DNA of 64,000 bases from Streptomyces sp. B3I8 (GCF_030816915.1 NZ_JAUSYN010000002.1:1377501-1441500); one strand, 5' to 3'. Shown: positions 30,226 through 39,487, counted from the stretch's first letter. Numbers and translations are program-made. The notes: generated by a model from the sequence alone, not told the origin.

Positions 30226-30483
30226 ATGGTCCCCGATGATCCCGCCACTCCGATCTGCTCCGCCAAGGGCTGCCGTGCCGCCGCCGTGTGGGTCCTGGCC
30301 TGGAACAACCCCAAGCTGCACACTCCCGATCGCCGCAAGACCTGGCTGGCCTGCGAAGAACACCGGGAGCACCTGTCCCAGTTCCTCGGTGTGCGGGGCT
30401 TCCTGAAGGACGTCGTACGGCTCGAGGAGTGGGAGCCGGCCGACGACGACGCCACGGGGGGCGGATCAGCCGCCGATCGCTGA
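30226..30483 (+). CDS. Small Cys-containing protein, unknown function
   Basis: An 85-residue protein starting MVPDDPATPICSAKGC. The CSAKGC and CEEHREH motifs look like a zinc-binding pair (C-x4-C, then C-x2-H), followed by an acidic tail. I recall similar Streptomyces proteins carrying a misleading 'acetone carboxylase' label, which the sequence does not support. No ribosome site is visible, so translation may be leaderless or start at the adjacent GTG. Its end overlaps the 3' end of moaA on the other strand by 18 bp. Confidence 0.7.
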   Translation: MVPDDPATPICSAKGCRAAAVWVLAWNNPKLHTPDRRKTWLACEEHREHLSQFLGVRGFLKDVVRLEEWEPADDDATGGGSAADR

Positions 30484-31456
30484 CATGGGGCGGTCGGGCT
30501 GGAGGAACGTGGGGTCGTCCAGACCGGATCCGGCCTTCTTTCCCCACATCGCCGCGCGCCAGATCCGGGCGATCTCCTCGTCGGGCGCGCCGGAGCGCAG
30601 GGCTTCGCGCAGGTCCGTCTCCTCCCGGGCGAACAGGCACGTGCGTACCTGTCCGTCGGCGGTCAGCCGGGTGCGGTCGCAGGCGGCGCAGAACGGGCGG
30701 GTGACCGAGGCGATCACGCCCACGCGGTGCGGGCCGCCGTCCACGATCCACCGCTCGGCGGGGGCCGCGCCGCGTTCGTCGGCGCCCTCCGGGGTGAGCG
30801 TGAAGCGGGTGCGCAGCGCGGCGAGGATGTCCCCGGCGGTGACCATGCCCTCGCGCTTCCAGCCGTGCTGTGCGTCCAGCGGCATCTGTTCGATGAACCG
30901 CAGTTCGTAGTCGTGTTCCACGGCCCAGGCGAGGAGGTCGGGGGCCTCGTCCTCGTTGAGGCCGGGCATCAGGACGGTGTTGACCTTGACGGGGGTCAGT
31001 CCGGCGCGCGCGGGCGGCCTCCAGTCCTTCGAGCACGTCCTTGTGACGGTCCCGGCGGGTAAGGGTCCTGAAGACCTCGGGGCGCAGGGTGTCCAGGGAG
31101 ACGTTGACCCGGTCCAGGCCCGCTTCCTTCAGGGCCGTCGCGGTGCGCCTGAGGCCGATGCCGTTGGTGGTGAGGGACATCCGGGGGCGGGCGCCGAGGG
31201 CCGCGACCCGCTCGACGATGCCGACGAGGCCGGGGCGCAGCAGCGGCTCACCGCCGGTGAAGCGGACCTCGGTGATGCCGAGGGTGCCGGTCGCGATGTC
31301 GATGAGGCGGACGATCTCGTCGTCCGTGAGCAGGTCCGGCTTGGCCAGCCACTGCAGGCCCTCCTCGGGCATGCAGTAGGTGCACCGCAGGTTGCAGCGG
31401 TCGGTCAGCGAGACGCGCAGATCGGTGGCCACCCGGCCGTAGGTGTCGATGAGCAC
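30466..31456 (-). pseudogene. moaA: moaA, GTP 3',8-cyclase, with an apparent single-base frameshift
   Basis: Two frames together give a full MoaA. The first starts at GTG 31456 and holds the radical-SAM motif CNLRCTYCMPEEG; the second (from about 31005) holds GLTPVKVNTVLMPGLN, the second cluster site PFCAACDRTRL...TCLF and the essential C-terminal GG. The break lies in the alternating run GCGCGCGC near 31004-31012, where one extra base (or two missing) changes frame. Uncorrected, the first frame reads on to nonsense. MoaA makes the first molybdopterin intermediate. Sequencing error or true inactivation are both possible. Confidence 0.85.
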
Positions 31457-31562
31457 GTGGGCCCCCTCCCTCGGGTCACTGCGTAATTCTTCCGATGACT
31501 GCGAGCCTACGTGACGCCACCGACAATGAACGAGGCCCTGCCGACCGTGGGCCCCCACGCGT

Positions 31563-31601
31563 GCCGGGGCCGCGCCGTGCGGTGCACGGCGCGGCCCCGG
31601 C
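31563..31601 (-). terminator. Perfect 18-bp hairpin terminator
   Basis: An 18-bp perfect stem (GCCGGGGCCGCGCCGTGC and its complement, loop GGT) lies 25 bp beyond the symporter stop on the minus strand, between it and moaA. Confidence 0.85.
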
Positions 31602-31625
31602 GTACGGGTCCGGTCGCGTCGGCGC

Positions 31626-33263
31626 TCAGTGCGCTCCGGTGCCGGTGAGGGAACGCACCTCCAGCTCCGCGAACTTGCCCTCGTCGGGCTTCTCCTTCGA
31701 CAGCAGGGTGCCGACGACGCCCAGCAGGAAGCCGACCGGGATGGAGATGATCCCGGGGTTCTCCAGCGGGAACCAGTGGAAGTCGACGTCGGGGAACATG
31801 GACGACGGTTTGCCCGACACCACCGGTGAGAACAGCACCAGACCGACGGCGGTGACCAGGCCGCCGTAGATCGACCAGAGCGCGCCGGAGGTGGTGAACC
31901 GCTTCCAGAACAGGCTGTAGAGGATGGTCGGCAGGTTGGCGGAGGCGGCGACCGCGAAGGCGAGCGCGACCAGGCCGGCCACGTTGAGGTCGCGGGCCAG
32001 GGCGCCGAGGACGATGGAGACGGCGCCGATGCCGACGGTCGCCCAGCGGGCCGCGCGCAGTTCCTCCTTCTCGCTCGCCTTCCCCCTCTTGATGACGTTG
32101 GCGTAGATGTCGTGCGCGAACGACGAGGAGGAGGCCAGGGTGAGTCCTGCGACGACGGCGAGGATCGTGGCGAAGGCGACCGCGGAGATCGAGGCGAGCA
32201 GGATCGCGCCCCACGTGGAGTCGACGCCGCCCAGATGGAGGGCGAGCAGGGGGGCCGCGGTGTTGCCCGCCTTGTTGGAGGCGATGATCTCGTCCGGTTT
32301 GATGAGCGCTGCGGCGCCGAAGCCGAGGGCGAGGGTCATCAGGTAGAAGCCGCCGATGAGGCCGATGGCCCAGTTGACGGACTTCCGGGCGGTCTTGGCG
32401 GTGGGCACCGTGTAGAAGCGGATCAGGATGTGCGGCAGTCCGGCGGTGCCGAGGACCAGGGCGACGCCCAGGGAGATGAAGTCCAGTTTGGTGGTGCCGG
32501 TGGCACCGTACTTCAGGCCGGGTTCGAGGAAGGCGGAGCCCTTGCCGCTGTTCTCGGCGGCCTTGCCGAGCAGGTCGGAGATGTTGAAGTCGAACTTCAG
32601 CAGCACCAGGAAGGTCAGCAGGATGGCGCCGATGATCAGCAGTACGGCCTTGACCATCTGCACCCAGGTGGTGCCCTTCATGCCGCCGATGGTGACGTAC
32701 ACGATCATCAGGAGGCCGACCAGGGCGACGATGGCGACCTTGCCGCCGTCGCTGGTGATGCCGAGCAGCAGCGAGACGAGGACACCGGCGCCGGCCATCT
32801 GCGCCAGCAGGTAGAAGATCGACACGACGATCGTGGAGGTGCCCGCCGCGGTGCGCACCGGGCGCTGCCGCATGCGGTACGCCAGCACGTCGCCCATGGT
32901 GTAGCGGCCGGAGTTGCGCAGCGGTTCGGCGACCAGGAGGAGGGCGACCAGCCAGGCCACCAGGAAGCCGATGGAGTAGAGGAAGCCGTCGTAGCCGGCC
33001 AGGGCGATGGCGCCGGCGATGCCGAGGAAGGACGCGGCGGACATGTAGTCGCCGGAGACGGCGAGGCCGTTCTGGAAGCCGCTGAACTGGCGGCCGCCGG
33101 CGTAGAAGTCGGCGGCGTCCTTGGTCTGTCGGCCCGCCCAGACGGTGATGACGAGCGTGATGGCGACGAAGACCGCGAACAGGGTGATGATCAGCGTCCG
33201 GTGCTCACTGGCCTCGCCGGCGGCGAGCAGTGCGGTGTGCGTTGTGGGGTGTGCGGGGCTCAT
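31626..33263 (-). CDS. Sodium/solute symporter, cation-acetate type (SSF family)
   Basis: A 545-residue protein with about 13 membrane segments. The opening QTKDAADFYAGGRQFSG, NGLAVSGDYMSAASFLG near residue 70, and GTAGLPHILIRFYTVP near 295 match the ActP/MctC branch of sodium:solute symporters, which take up acetate or other short monocarboxylates. Its start overlaps the stop of the DUF485 gene by 4 bp (ATGA), the usual partner arrangement. A strong hairpin follows the stop. Confidence 0.93.
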   Translation of the reverse strand: MSPAHPTTHTALLAAGEASEHRTLIITLFAVFVAITLVITVWAGRQTKDAADFYAGGRQFSGFQNGLAVSGDYMSAASFLGIAGAIALAGYDGFLYSIGFLVAWLVALLLVAEPLRNSGRYTMGDVLAYRMRQRPVRTAAGTSTIVVSIFYLLAQMAGAGVLVSLLLGITSDGGKVAIVALVGLLMIVYVTIGGMKGTTWVQMVKAVLLIIGAILLTFLVLLKFDFNISDLLGKAAENSGKGSAFLEPGLKYGATGTTKLDFISLGVALVLGTAGLPHILIRFYTVPTAKTARKSVNWAIGLIGGFYLMTLALGFGAAALIKPDEIIASNKAGNTAAPLLALHLGGVDSTWGAILLASISAVAFATILAVVAGLTLASSSSFAHDIYANVIKRGKASEKEELRAARWATVGIGAVSIVLGALARDLNVAGLVALAFAVAASANLPTILYSLFWKRFTTSGALWSIYGGLVTAVGLVLFSPVVSGKPSSMFPDVDFHWFPLENPGIISIPVGFLLGVVGTLLSKEKPDEGKFAELEVRSLTGTGAH

Positions 33264-33616
33264 GCGCCGCCCTCCATCCGGGCCTTGATGGCTTCCGCCT
33301 TCGGGTCGAGCTTGGCGGCGGCGTGCCGCGAGTACCACCAGGCGATGAGGAACGTGGTGAGGAACTGGGCGAGGCCGAGCGCCAGGGCGACGTTGATGTT
33401 GCCGAAGAGCTTGGTGCCCATGAAGTCGCCCGCGTAGTTGGAGAGCAGGACGTAGACCAGGTACCAGGCGATGAACGCGATCGTCAGCGGGAAGGCGAAC
33501 GACCGCTGGGTCCGGCGCAGTTCACCGAACTCGGCGCTCTGCTGCACCGCTGTGAACTCCTCGGTCGACGGGAGCCGGGGGTCGGCTTTCGAAGGGGGAG
33601 GTGCGTCGGTGGCCAC
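33260..33616 (-). CDS. DUF485 domain membrane protein, symporter partner
   Basis: A 118-residue protein. DUF485 core: EFGELRRTQRSFAFPLTIAF near residue 30, two membrane helices (FPLTIAFIAWYLVYVLLSNY and VALALGLAQFLTTFLIAWWY). GTG start with GAGGAG 6 nt upstream. It is first in the two-gene operon with the acetate-type symporter; the family is thought to assist that transporter. Confidence 0.9.
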   Translation of the reverse strand: MATDAPPPSKADPRLPSTEEFTAVQQSAEFGELRRTQRSFAFPLTIAFIAWYLVYVLLSNYAGDFMGTKLFGNINVALALGLAQFLTTFLIAWWYSRHAAAKLDPKAEAIKARMEGGA

Positions 33617-33997
33617 GAAGTCTCCTCGCGTTGCTGGTGCGTTACGGATGGTGACGGCAGTGAACGAGGAGGGTGTGTTCCCGGTCACTCTCCCGTTCCC
33701 TGCTCAAGGTCACGGACCGGCTCCGGGACCGGTTCAACATCCGCGGCGGCTTTCCGGTGACGTTTCGGCGGCGGTCGTGAGGCGGGTTCCGGGGCCGCCG
33801 GGGCCGACCGGCCGGGTACCGCCTCCCGGTGCGCCGGCGCCCTGTTGACGCGTGCGCGAAATCCGGGGGATTTTGCGAACTCATTGCTGACCAGCGAGGA
33901 CGCGGGATAGCGTCGCCCTGCACCACTCGTCATGCACCTGCCCGGGGCGTCACTTGCGTTCCGGTGCCTTCACGCTTACGGATGATGTGGAGATCCC
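33617..33997. other. 381-bp divergent intergenic region
   Basis: No gene is visible. It must hold the promoters of the DUF485-symporter operon (leftward) and of the subtilase (rightward). Small inverted repeats occur (GGACCGG and CCGGGACCGG near 33720), but no operator that I can assign. A more AT-rich stretch near 33860-33900 is a reasonable promoter location for the subtilase. Confidence 0.5.
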
Positions 33998-35524
33998 ATG
34001 CCTCGTCTGCGTTCGCGCACGCGCTCGCACCGTGTCATAGCCCTGCCGCTCGGAATGGCCATGGCGTCCGCCCTCGCCTTCCTGCCGAACACCGGCGCCT
34101 TCGCCGCCGAGGGAGCACCGAAGGCCGCCACGACCGACGGCACCCCGCTCAGCTACGTCGTCAACGTCGCCCCGGGGCACGGTGCCTCGGACCTGGTGCG
34201 GCGGGCCATCAGCAGAGCCGGCGGCACGGTCGTCACCTCGTACGACAGGATCGGCGTGATCGTCGTCCACTCCTCGAACGCCGACTTCGCGAGAACCGTC
34301 CGCCGGGTACCCGGTGTCCAGTCCGCGGGCGCTACCCGCACCGCCCCGCTGCCCGCCCAGTCCACCACCGACGTCGGCACCCCCAAGGCGCTCACGGCGC
34401 AGCAGGTGGCGGACGCCCAGGCCGTCGACGGGCAGGACCCGTTGGAGCCGTTGCAGTGGGACCTGCCCGCCATCCAGGCGGACAAGGCGCACGAGAAGAC
34501 GCTCGGCAGCCGCAGGGTGACGGTCGCCGTCATCGACACCGGCGTCGACGACACCCACCCGGACATCGCGCCCAACTTCGACCGCGCGGCATCCGTCAAC
34601 TGCGTGTCCGGCAAGCCGAACACGGCCGACGGCGCCTGGCGGCCCACCGCCGAGGAGAGCCCGCACGGCACGCACGTGGCGGGCGAGATCGCGGGCGCCA
34701 GGAACGGCGTCGGCATCACCGGTGTCGCGCCGGGCGTGAAGGTGGCCGGCATCAAGGTCGCCACGACGGCCGGCTTCTTCTACACCGAGGCCGTGGTGTG
34801 CGGCTTCATGTGGGCCGCCGAGCACGGCGTCGACGTCACGAACAACAGCTATTACACCGACCCGTGGTACTTCAACTGCACCGACGACCCGGACCAGAAG
34901 GCGCTCGTCACCGCGCTGACCCGGGCCACCCGGTACGCCGAGCACAAGGGCACGGTCAACGTCGCCGCCGCGGGCAACGAGAACTACGACCTGGCCGCGG
35001 ACGAGATCACCGACCCGTCCTCCCCCAACGACACCACCCCGGGCGACCGGGTGATCGACACCTCGAAGTGCTTCGACATCCCGACCCAGCTCCCGGGTGT
35101 CGTCACCGTCGCCGCGACCGGTGCCAAGGGCATCAAGTCGTCGTTCTCCAACTACGGCCTCGGCCGGATCGACGTCGCCGCGCCCGGTGGCGACTCGACG
35201 GCCTACCAGACCCCGGCCCCGCCCGCGAACAGCGGTCTCATCCTCGGCCCGCTGCCGGGCGGCTCGTGGGGCTACATGGCGGGCACGTCGATGGCGAGCC
35301 CGCATGTCGCCGGTGTGGCCGCGCTCATCAAGTCGACGCACCCGCACGCCTCCGCCGCGCTGGTGAAGGCCCTGCTGTACGCGGAGGCCGACGCCACGCC
35401 GTGCACCAAGCCGTACGACATCGACTCGGACGGCAAGGTCGACGCGGTGTGCGAGGGCTCGAAGAACCGCAACGGGTTCTACGGGTGGGGCACCGTGAAC
35501 GCGCTCAAGGCGGTCACCCGCTAG
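33998..35524 (+). CDS. Secreted S8 family serine peptidase (subtilase)
   Basis: A 508-residue exported protease. Signal peptide residues 1 to about 35 (IALPLGMAMASALAFLP, then FAAEG), an inhibitor-like propeptide at about 45 to 115, then the S8 domain with the triad: Asp in VAVIDTGVDDTHPD (near 180), His in HGTHVAGEIAG (near 223), Ser in GTSMASPHVAG (near 430). Oxyanion Asn is in AAAGNENYD near 328. The ATG is preceded by GGAG. A strong hairpin follows the stop. Confidence 0.95.
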   Translation: MPRLRSRTRSHRVIALPLGMAMASALAFLPNTGAFAAEGAPKAATTDGTPLSYVVNVAPGHGASDLVRRAISRAGGTVVTSYDRIGVIVVHSSNADFARTVRRVPGVQSAGATRTAPLPAQSTTDVGTPKALTAQQVADAQAVDGQDPLEPLQWDLPAIQADKAHEKTLGSRRVTVAVIDTGVDDTHPDIAPNFDRAASVNCVSGKPNTADGAWRPTAEESPHGTHVAGEIAGARNGVGITGVAPGVKVAGIKVATTAGFFYTEAVVCGFMWAAEHGVDVTNNSYYTDPWYFNCTDDPDQKALVTALTRATRYAEHKGTVNVAAAGNENYDLAADEITDPSSPNDTTPGDRVIDTSKCFDIPTQLPGVVTVAATGAKGIKSSFSNYGLGRIDVAAPGGDSTAYQTPAPPANSGLILGPLPGGSWGYMAGTSMASPHVAGVAALIKSTHPHASAALVKALLYAEADATPCTKPYDIDSDGKVDAVCEGSKNRNGFYGWGTVNALKAVTR

Positions 35525-35538
35525 TCCCGCCCACCACG

Positions 35539-35576
35539 CCGGGGGAGGGGACGGGCAGGCCCGTCCCCTCCCCCGG
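35539..35576. terminator. Perfect 17-bp hairpin terminator
   Basis: CCGGGGGAGGGGACGGG and its complement (loop CAGG), 14 bp after the subtilase stop codon. Confidence 0.85.
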
Positions 35577-35593
35577 CCGCGCATACTGCGGGC

Positions 35594-37024
35594 ATGACCG
35601 ACATCGGCATGGCGTGGGCGGCGCTGGGCGGGGAACCGTCGCTGGTCCCGCGGATCTCGACCGTCGTACGGGAGGGGGCGCTCGCCGCCGTGCTGCCCGT
35701 GCGAGAGCTCGCGCGGGCGTGCGTGGGGGCGTGCGCCCTGGCCGGGTCCGAGTGGGGAGCGCGGCGGGCCGGGCTCGCACGGGTACCCGAGGTGCGGGTC
35801 GACGACGGGGCCGTCGCGACCGCCTTCCACAGCGAACGGCATCTGCGGGTCGACGGGCGCGCGCCGGAGACGTTCGCGCCGCTGTCGCGCTTCTGGCGCA
35901 CCACGGACGGCTGGGTGCGCACGCACGCCAACTACCCGCACCACCGGGCACGATTGCTCGGTGCACTGGGTCTCCCGGCCGAGGCCTCCTCGGACACGGT
36001 CGGGGTGGCGCTCGCCGAACGGTCGGCCGTCGAGGTGGAGGAGACGGTGTGCGCGGCCGGGGGGCTCGCGGTGGCCCTGCGTACGCCCGAGGAGTGGGCG
36101 GCGCACGAACAGGGACGCGCACTGGTCGCGCGCCCCTTGGTGGAGCGCGAGCGCCTGGACGACGCGCCGGCCCGCACACCCGTGCCGCTCTCGGGCACGC
36201 CGCTGCTCCCGATGGCGGGCCTGCGGGTCCTGGACCTCACCCGGGTCGTCGCCGGGCCCGTGGCCACCCGCACCCTGGCCCTGCTCGGCGCCGACGTGCT
36301 GCGGATCGACAGTCCCCGGCTCCCCGAACTCCCCGATCAGCACCTCGACATGGACTTCGGCAAGCGTTCCGCGACACTCGACCTGGCGGCGCCCGTCGAC
36401 CGGGCCGCGTTCGAGGAACTGTCGGCCTCGGCCGACGTGGTCGTGACGGGGTACCGGCCCGGCGCGCTCGACCGCTTCGGACTGTCCGCGCGGGCACTCG
36501 CCGAACGGCGGCCGGGGCTGGTGGTGGCGCAGTTGTCGGCGTGGGGCGCGTACGGTCCCTGGGGCGGCCGGCGGGGCTTCGACAGCCTGGTGCAGGTCGC
36601 CACCGGCATCGCGGTGACCGAGGGCACGGCGGACACGCGGCCGGGGGTGCTGCCGGCGCAGGCGCTGGACCACGGCACGGGCTATCTGCTGGCGGCGGCC
36701 GTCCTGCGGTCCCTCACCGACCAGACCGAACGCGGCGGCTCCCGCGTCGTGCGCCTCGCCCTGGCGCGGACGGCGGCGTGGCTGACGAGCGGCGGGACAC
36801 CCGGAGACGGGATGCCGGAAGGCAGGGCACCGGGAGACGTGGCTGTGGGCGCCGTGAGCACGGGGGTGCCGTACGAGGACGCCTCGCCCTGGCTGGCGGA
36901 GGCGGACGGCGGGGCGGCGGGCCGGCTGCGGTACGCCCTGTCGCCGGTGCGCTTCGCGGGCTCCCCCGCGACCTGGGAGGGGGCGCCGGGGACCTGGGGC
37001 GCCGACGCGGCCCGGTGGTGGTGA
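35594..37024 (+). CDS. CoA transferase family III (CaiB/BaiF) protein
   Basis: A 476-residue protein with two related parts. The second half contains the family hallmarks: GLRVLDLTRVVAGPVATRTL near residue 212, LGADVLRIDSP near 230, FGKRSATLDL near 255, ADVVVTGYRPGALDRFGL near 280, and GFDSLVQVATGIA near 330. CaiB/BaiF enzymes move CoA between carboxylic acids; substrates unknown here. The Asp usually used for catalysis is not certain from sequence alone. No signal or membrane segment. Confidence 0.88.
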   Translation: MTDIGMAWAALGGEPSLVPRISTVVREGALAAVLPVRELARACVGACALAGSEWGARRAGLARVPEVRVDDGAVATAFHSERHLRVDGRAPETFAPLSRFWRTTDGWVRTHANYPHHRARLLGALGLPAEASSDTVGVALAERSAVEVEETVCAAGGLAVALRTPEEWAAHEQGRALVARPLVERERLDDAPARTPVPLSGTPLLPMAGLRVLDLTRVVAGPVATRTLALLGADVLRIDSPRLPELPDQHLDMDFGKRSATLDLAAPVDRAAFEELSASADVVVTGYRPGALDRFGLSARALAERRPGLVVAQLSAWGAYGPWGGRRGFDSLVQVATGIAVTEGTADTRPGVLPAQALDHGTGYLLAAAVLRSLTDQTERGGSRVVRLALARTAAWLTSGGTPGDGMPEGRAPGDVAVGAVSTGVPYEDASPWLAEADGGAAGRLRYALSPVRFAGSPATWEGAPGTWGADAARWW

Positions 37025-37107
37025 GGGGGCGTCAGGAAGGCCGTGGGCGGGGCGAGGGGTGAGGTCCGCGACGGGACTGTCGGCCGGTGCCCGTATTCTC
37101 ATTGACC

Positions 37108-38118
37108 ATGCTCGAAGACCCTACGATCGCAGCGCCCCCGGCCTCCTGGCCGGCCGCGTATCCACAGGGGTACGCGGTCGTCGACGTGGAGACCACCGGT
37201 CTGGCGCGGGACGACCGCATCATCTCGGCGGCCGTCTACCGGCTGGACGCGCGCGGCGAGGTCGAGGACCACTGGTACACGACGGTCAACCCGGAGCGCG
37301 ATCCCGGTCCCGTGTGGATACACGGTCTGACGAGCGAGGCGCTCGAAGGGGCGCCCCTGTTCCACGAGGTGGCCGAGGAGTTCGCGGCCCGGCTGGCGGG
37401 CCGGGTGCTCGTCGCGCACAACGCGGTCTTCGACTGGTCGATGATCGCCCGGGAGTACGCGCGGGCGGGCCACGAACCTCCGGTCCGTCAGCGGCTGTGC
37501 ACGATCGCGCTGTCCAAGGCGCTGGCGCTGCCGCTGCCCAACCACAAGCTGGAGACCCTGGCGGCCCACTTCGGCGTCGTGCAGCGTCGGGCGCACCACG
37601 CGCTGGACGACGCGCGTGTACTCGCCGAGGCGTTCCGGCCGAGCCTGCACGCGGCGGCGCGGGACAACGTCCGGCTGCCGCTGCTGGAGTGCCTGCCGCT
37701 CACCGAGTGGTCCGCCACGCCGCGCATCGGCCACCAGGCCACGTCCCCGGACGGCCCGCGGCCCGGGAGCTGGCGCCAGTCCCGCAAGCTGCCGCCGTGC
37801 CCCTACCCCAACCCCGGCCGGTACGAGGCCGGGGAACCGCTCAGGCAGGGCATGCGGGTGGCGTTCTCCGGCGACACCTCGGTCGACCGCGAACTGCTGG
37901 AGGACCGCGCGGTCGACGCCGGGCTGCACGTGGCGACGAGCCTGTCCCGCCTCACCAGTCTGCTCGTCACCAACGACCCCGACTCGGGCACGTCGAAGGT
38001 GGTCAAGGCCCGGCAGTTCGGCACGCCGGTGGTCGACGAGGCGGCCTTCGGCCAGTTGCTGCAGAACGTCGCACCGGCCGCGGAACCCGTAGAGGCGAAA
38101 AGGCGTAAGCGGGCGTAA
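37108..38118 (+). CDS. DEDDh 3'-5' exonuclease with C-terminal BRCT domain
   Basis: A 336-residue protein. Exonuclease motifs: Exo I YAVVDVETTGL near residue 30, Exo II LVAHNAVFDWSM near 105, Exo III HHALDDARVLAEAF near 165, as in the epsilon proofreading subunit of DNA polymerase III. The C-terminal 90 residues (RVAFSGDTSVDRELLEDRAV, then LLVTNDPDSGTSKVVKARQ) form a BRCT-like domain. This combination suggests a role in DNA repair or end processing rather than replication. The ATG may be leaderless; a GTG at 37087 is an alternative. Confidence 0.9.
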   Translation: MLEDPTIAAPPASWPAAYPQGYAVVDVETTGLARDDRIISAAVYRLDARGEVEDHWYTTVNPERDPGPVWIHGLTSEALEGAPLFHEVAEEFAARLAGRVLVAHNAVFDWSMIAREYARAGHEPPVRQRLCTIALSKALALPLPNHKLETLAAHFGVVQRRAHHALDDARVLAEAFRPSLHAAARDNVRLPLLECLPLTEWSATPRIGHQATSPDGPRPGSWRQSRKLPPCPYPNPGRYEAGEPLRQGMRVAFSGDTSVDRELLEDRAVDAGLHVATSLSRLTSLLVTNDPDSGTSKVVKARQFGTPVVDEAAFGQLLQNVAPAAEPVEAKRRKRA

Positions 38119-38206
38119 GCGGCATACCGGACGTACGGGTGACGGTGCGGCGACTCGCCCCGGAGGTCGCCCGCCCGGTGCGGGGCGGCACCGCACCCTG
38201 TCCCCC

Positions 38207-38440
38207 ATGGCACGTTGCGAGGTCTGCGGAAACGACTACGGCATGACGTTCGAGGTGCACGCACAGGGTGCCGTGCACGTCTTCGACTGCTTCTCCTGCG
38301 CGATCCACCGGATGGCCCCGATCTGCGAGCACTGCCGTGTGCAGATCATCGGTCAGGGCGTCGAGGTGGAGGGCCACTGGTACTGCGGCGCGCACTGTGC
38401 CCGCGCGGAGGGGAGGGCGGGCATCACCGACAAGGTGTGA
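38207..38440 (+). CDS. Small zinc-ribbon-like protein, unknown function
   Basis: A 77-residue Cys-rich protein: CEVCGNDY near residue 4, DCFSCAIH near 27, CEHCRV near 40 and WYCGAHCA near 58. The paired CxxC motifs suggest two zinc sites. It has no signal peptide. No known function. It is on the same strand as the exonuclease gene, 88 bp downstream, and lies 60 bp before the SURF1 gene. No strong ribosome site is visible. Confidence 0.75.
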   Translation: MARCEVCGNDYGMTFEVHAQGAVHVFDCFSCAIHRMAPICEHCRVQIIGQGVEVEGHWYCGAHCARAEGRAGITDKV

Positions 38441-38500
38441 CGCCGGGTGCCGGGGGACCCTACCGGCCGCAGGCTTTCAGGCAAGAGGTACCGTCGACGG

Positions 38501-39295
38501 GTGTACCGCTTCCTGTTGTCCCGGCAGTGGGTGATCCTCACCCTCATCGCACTCCTGCTCATCCCGACGATGATCGAGCTGGGCTTCTGGCAGCTGCACC
38601 GGCACCAGCACAAGGTGGCGCTGAACAAGGTGATAGGCGACTCGCTGGCGGCGAAGCCGGTGCCCGCCGAGTCGCTCACCTCCCCGGGCGGGAAGGTCGA
38701 GCACGTCGACCTGTACCGCAGGGTGACCGCCAGGGGCACCTTCGACACCGCGCACGAGGTCGTCGTGCGGCGCCGTACGAACACCGACGGCGAGGTCGGC
38801 TACCACGTGCTGACCCCGTTCGTCCTGGACGACGGCAAGGTACTGCTGGTCAACCGGGGCTGGGTCCCGGCGGACGGCGCGCAGACCGAGTTCCCGAAGA
38901 TCCCGGCGCCCGCACGCGGTGAGCTCACCGTCACCGGACGGCTGATGCCGGACCAGACGACCGCCGACAGCGGCATCAAGAACGTCAAGGGTCTCCCCGA
39001 CCGCCAGGTCATGCTGATCAACAGCCGGGTGGAGGCCGGCCGGCTAGGCAGGCCGGTGCTCGGCGGCTACGTCGAGCTGACGGCCCCGAAGCCCAAGGGG
39101 GACAGCCCGGAGCTGATCCCGGACCCCGACCACAGCGACATCGGCCCCCACATGGCGTACGCCGTCCAGTGGTGGCTGTTCTCCGCGGGCGTTCCGGTGG
39201 GCTGGGTCGTCCTGGCCCGGCGCGAGGCACGGGACAGGGCGGGCGCGGAGCGCGAGGAGGACACGACGGAATCGCGGGAACCCGCGACGGCGTAG
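38501..39295 (+). CDS. SURF1 family protein
   Basis: A 264-residue membrane protein of the SURF1 family, which helps assemble cytochrome c oxidase. N-terminal helix residues about 9 to 28 (WVILTLIALLLIPTMIELG), SURF1 motifs GFWQLHRHQHK near 28 and LLVNRGWVPADG near 122, and a C-terminal helix near 220 (HMAYAVQWWLFSAGVPVGWV). GTG start chosen (VYRFLLSRQW) with AAGAGG about 12 nt upstream. A stable hairpin follows the gene. Confidence 0.9.
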   Translation: MYRFLLSRQWVILTLIALLLIPTMIELGFWQLHRHQHKVALNKVIGDSLAAKPVPAESLTSPGGKVEHVDLYRRVTARGTFDTAHEVVVRRRTNTDGEVGYHVLTPFVLDDGKVLLVNRGWVPADGAQTEFPKIPAPARGELTVTGRLMPDQTTADSGIKNVKGLPDRQVMLINSRVEAGRLGRPVLGGYVELTAPKPKGDSPELIPDPDHSDIGPHMAYAVQWWLFSAGVPVGWVVLARREARDRAGAEREEDTTESREPATA

Positions 39296-39354
39296 GCCGA
39301 CCCGCAGGAGCCGACGGCGTGGGCCGGCCCGCAGGAGCGCAGGCCCACCCGCAG

Positions 39355-39397
39355 CGGTGCGGGCCCCGGCGGGAGGCGCACGCCGGGGCCCGCACCG
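39355..39397 (+). terminator. Perfect 17-bp hairpin terminator
   Basis: CGGTGCGGGCCCCGGCG and its complement with a 9-nt loop, 59 bp after the SURF1 stop codon. Confidence 0.8.
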
Positions 39398-39487
39398 GCG
39401 TGGTGTCCACCCCGGCCGCTCCCGTCGCTCCCGCCCGCCCCCGGCCTGGGTGATTGCGCCGGCCCCGTTCCGGGAACCCCGAGGCGC

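Noticed and set aside
33950..37102. Open frame of about 1050 codons on the minus strand opposite the subtilase and CoA-transferase genes
   Set aside because: Same codon-bias effect; it spans two real genes and their intergenic terminator.
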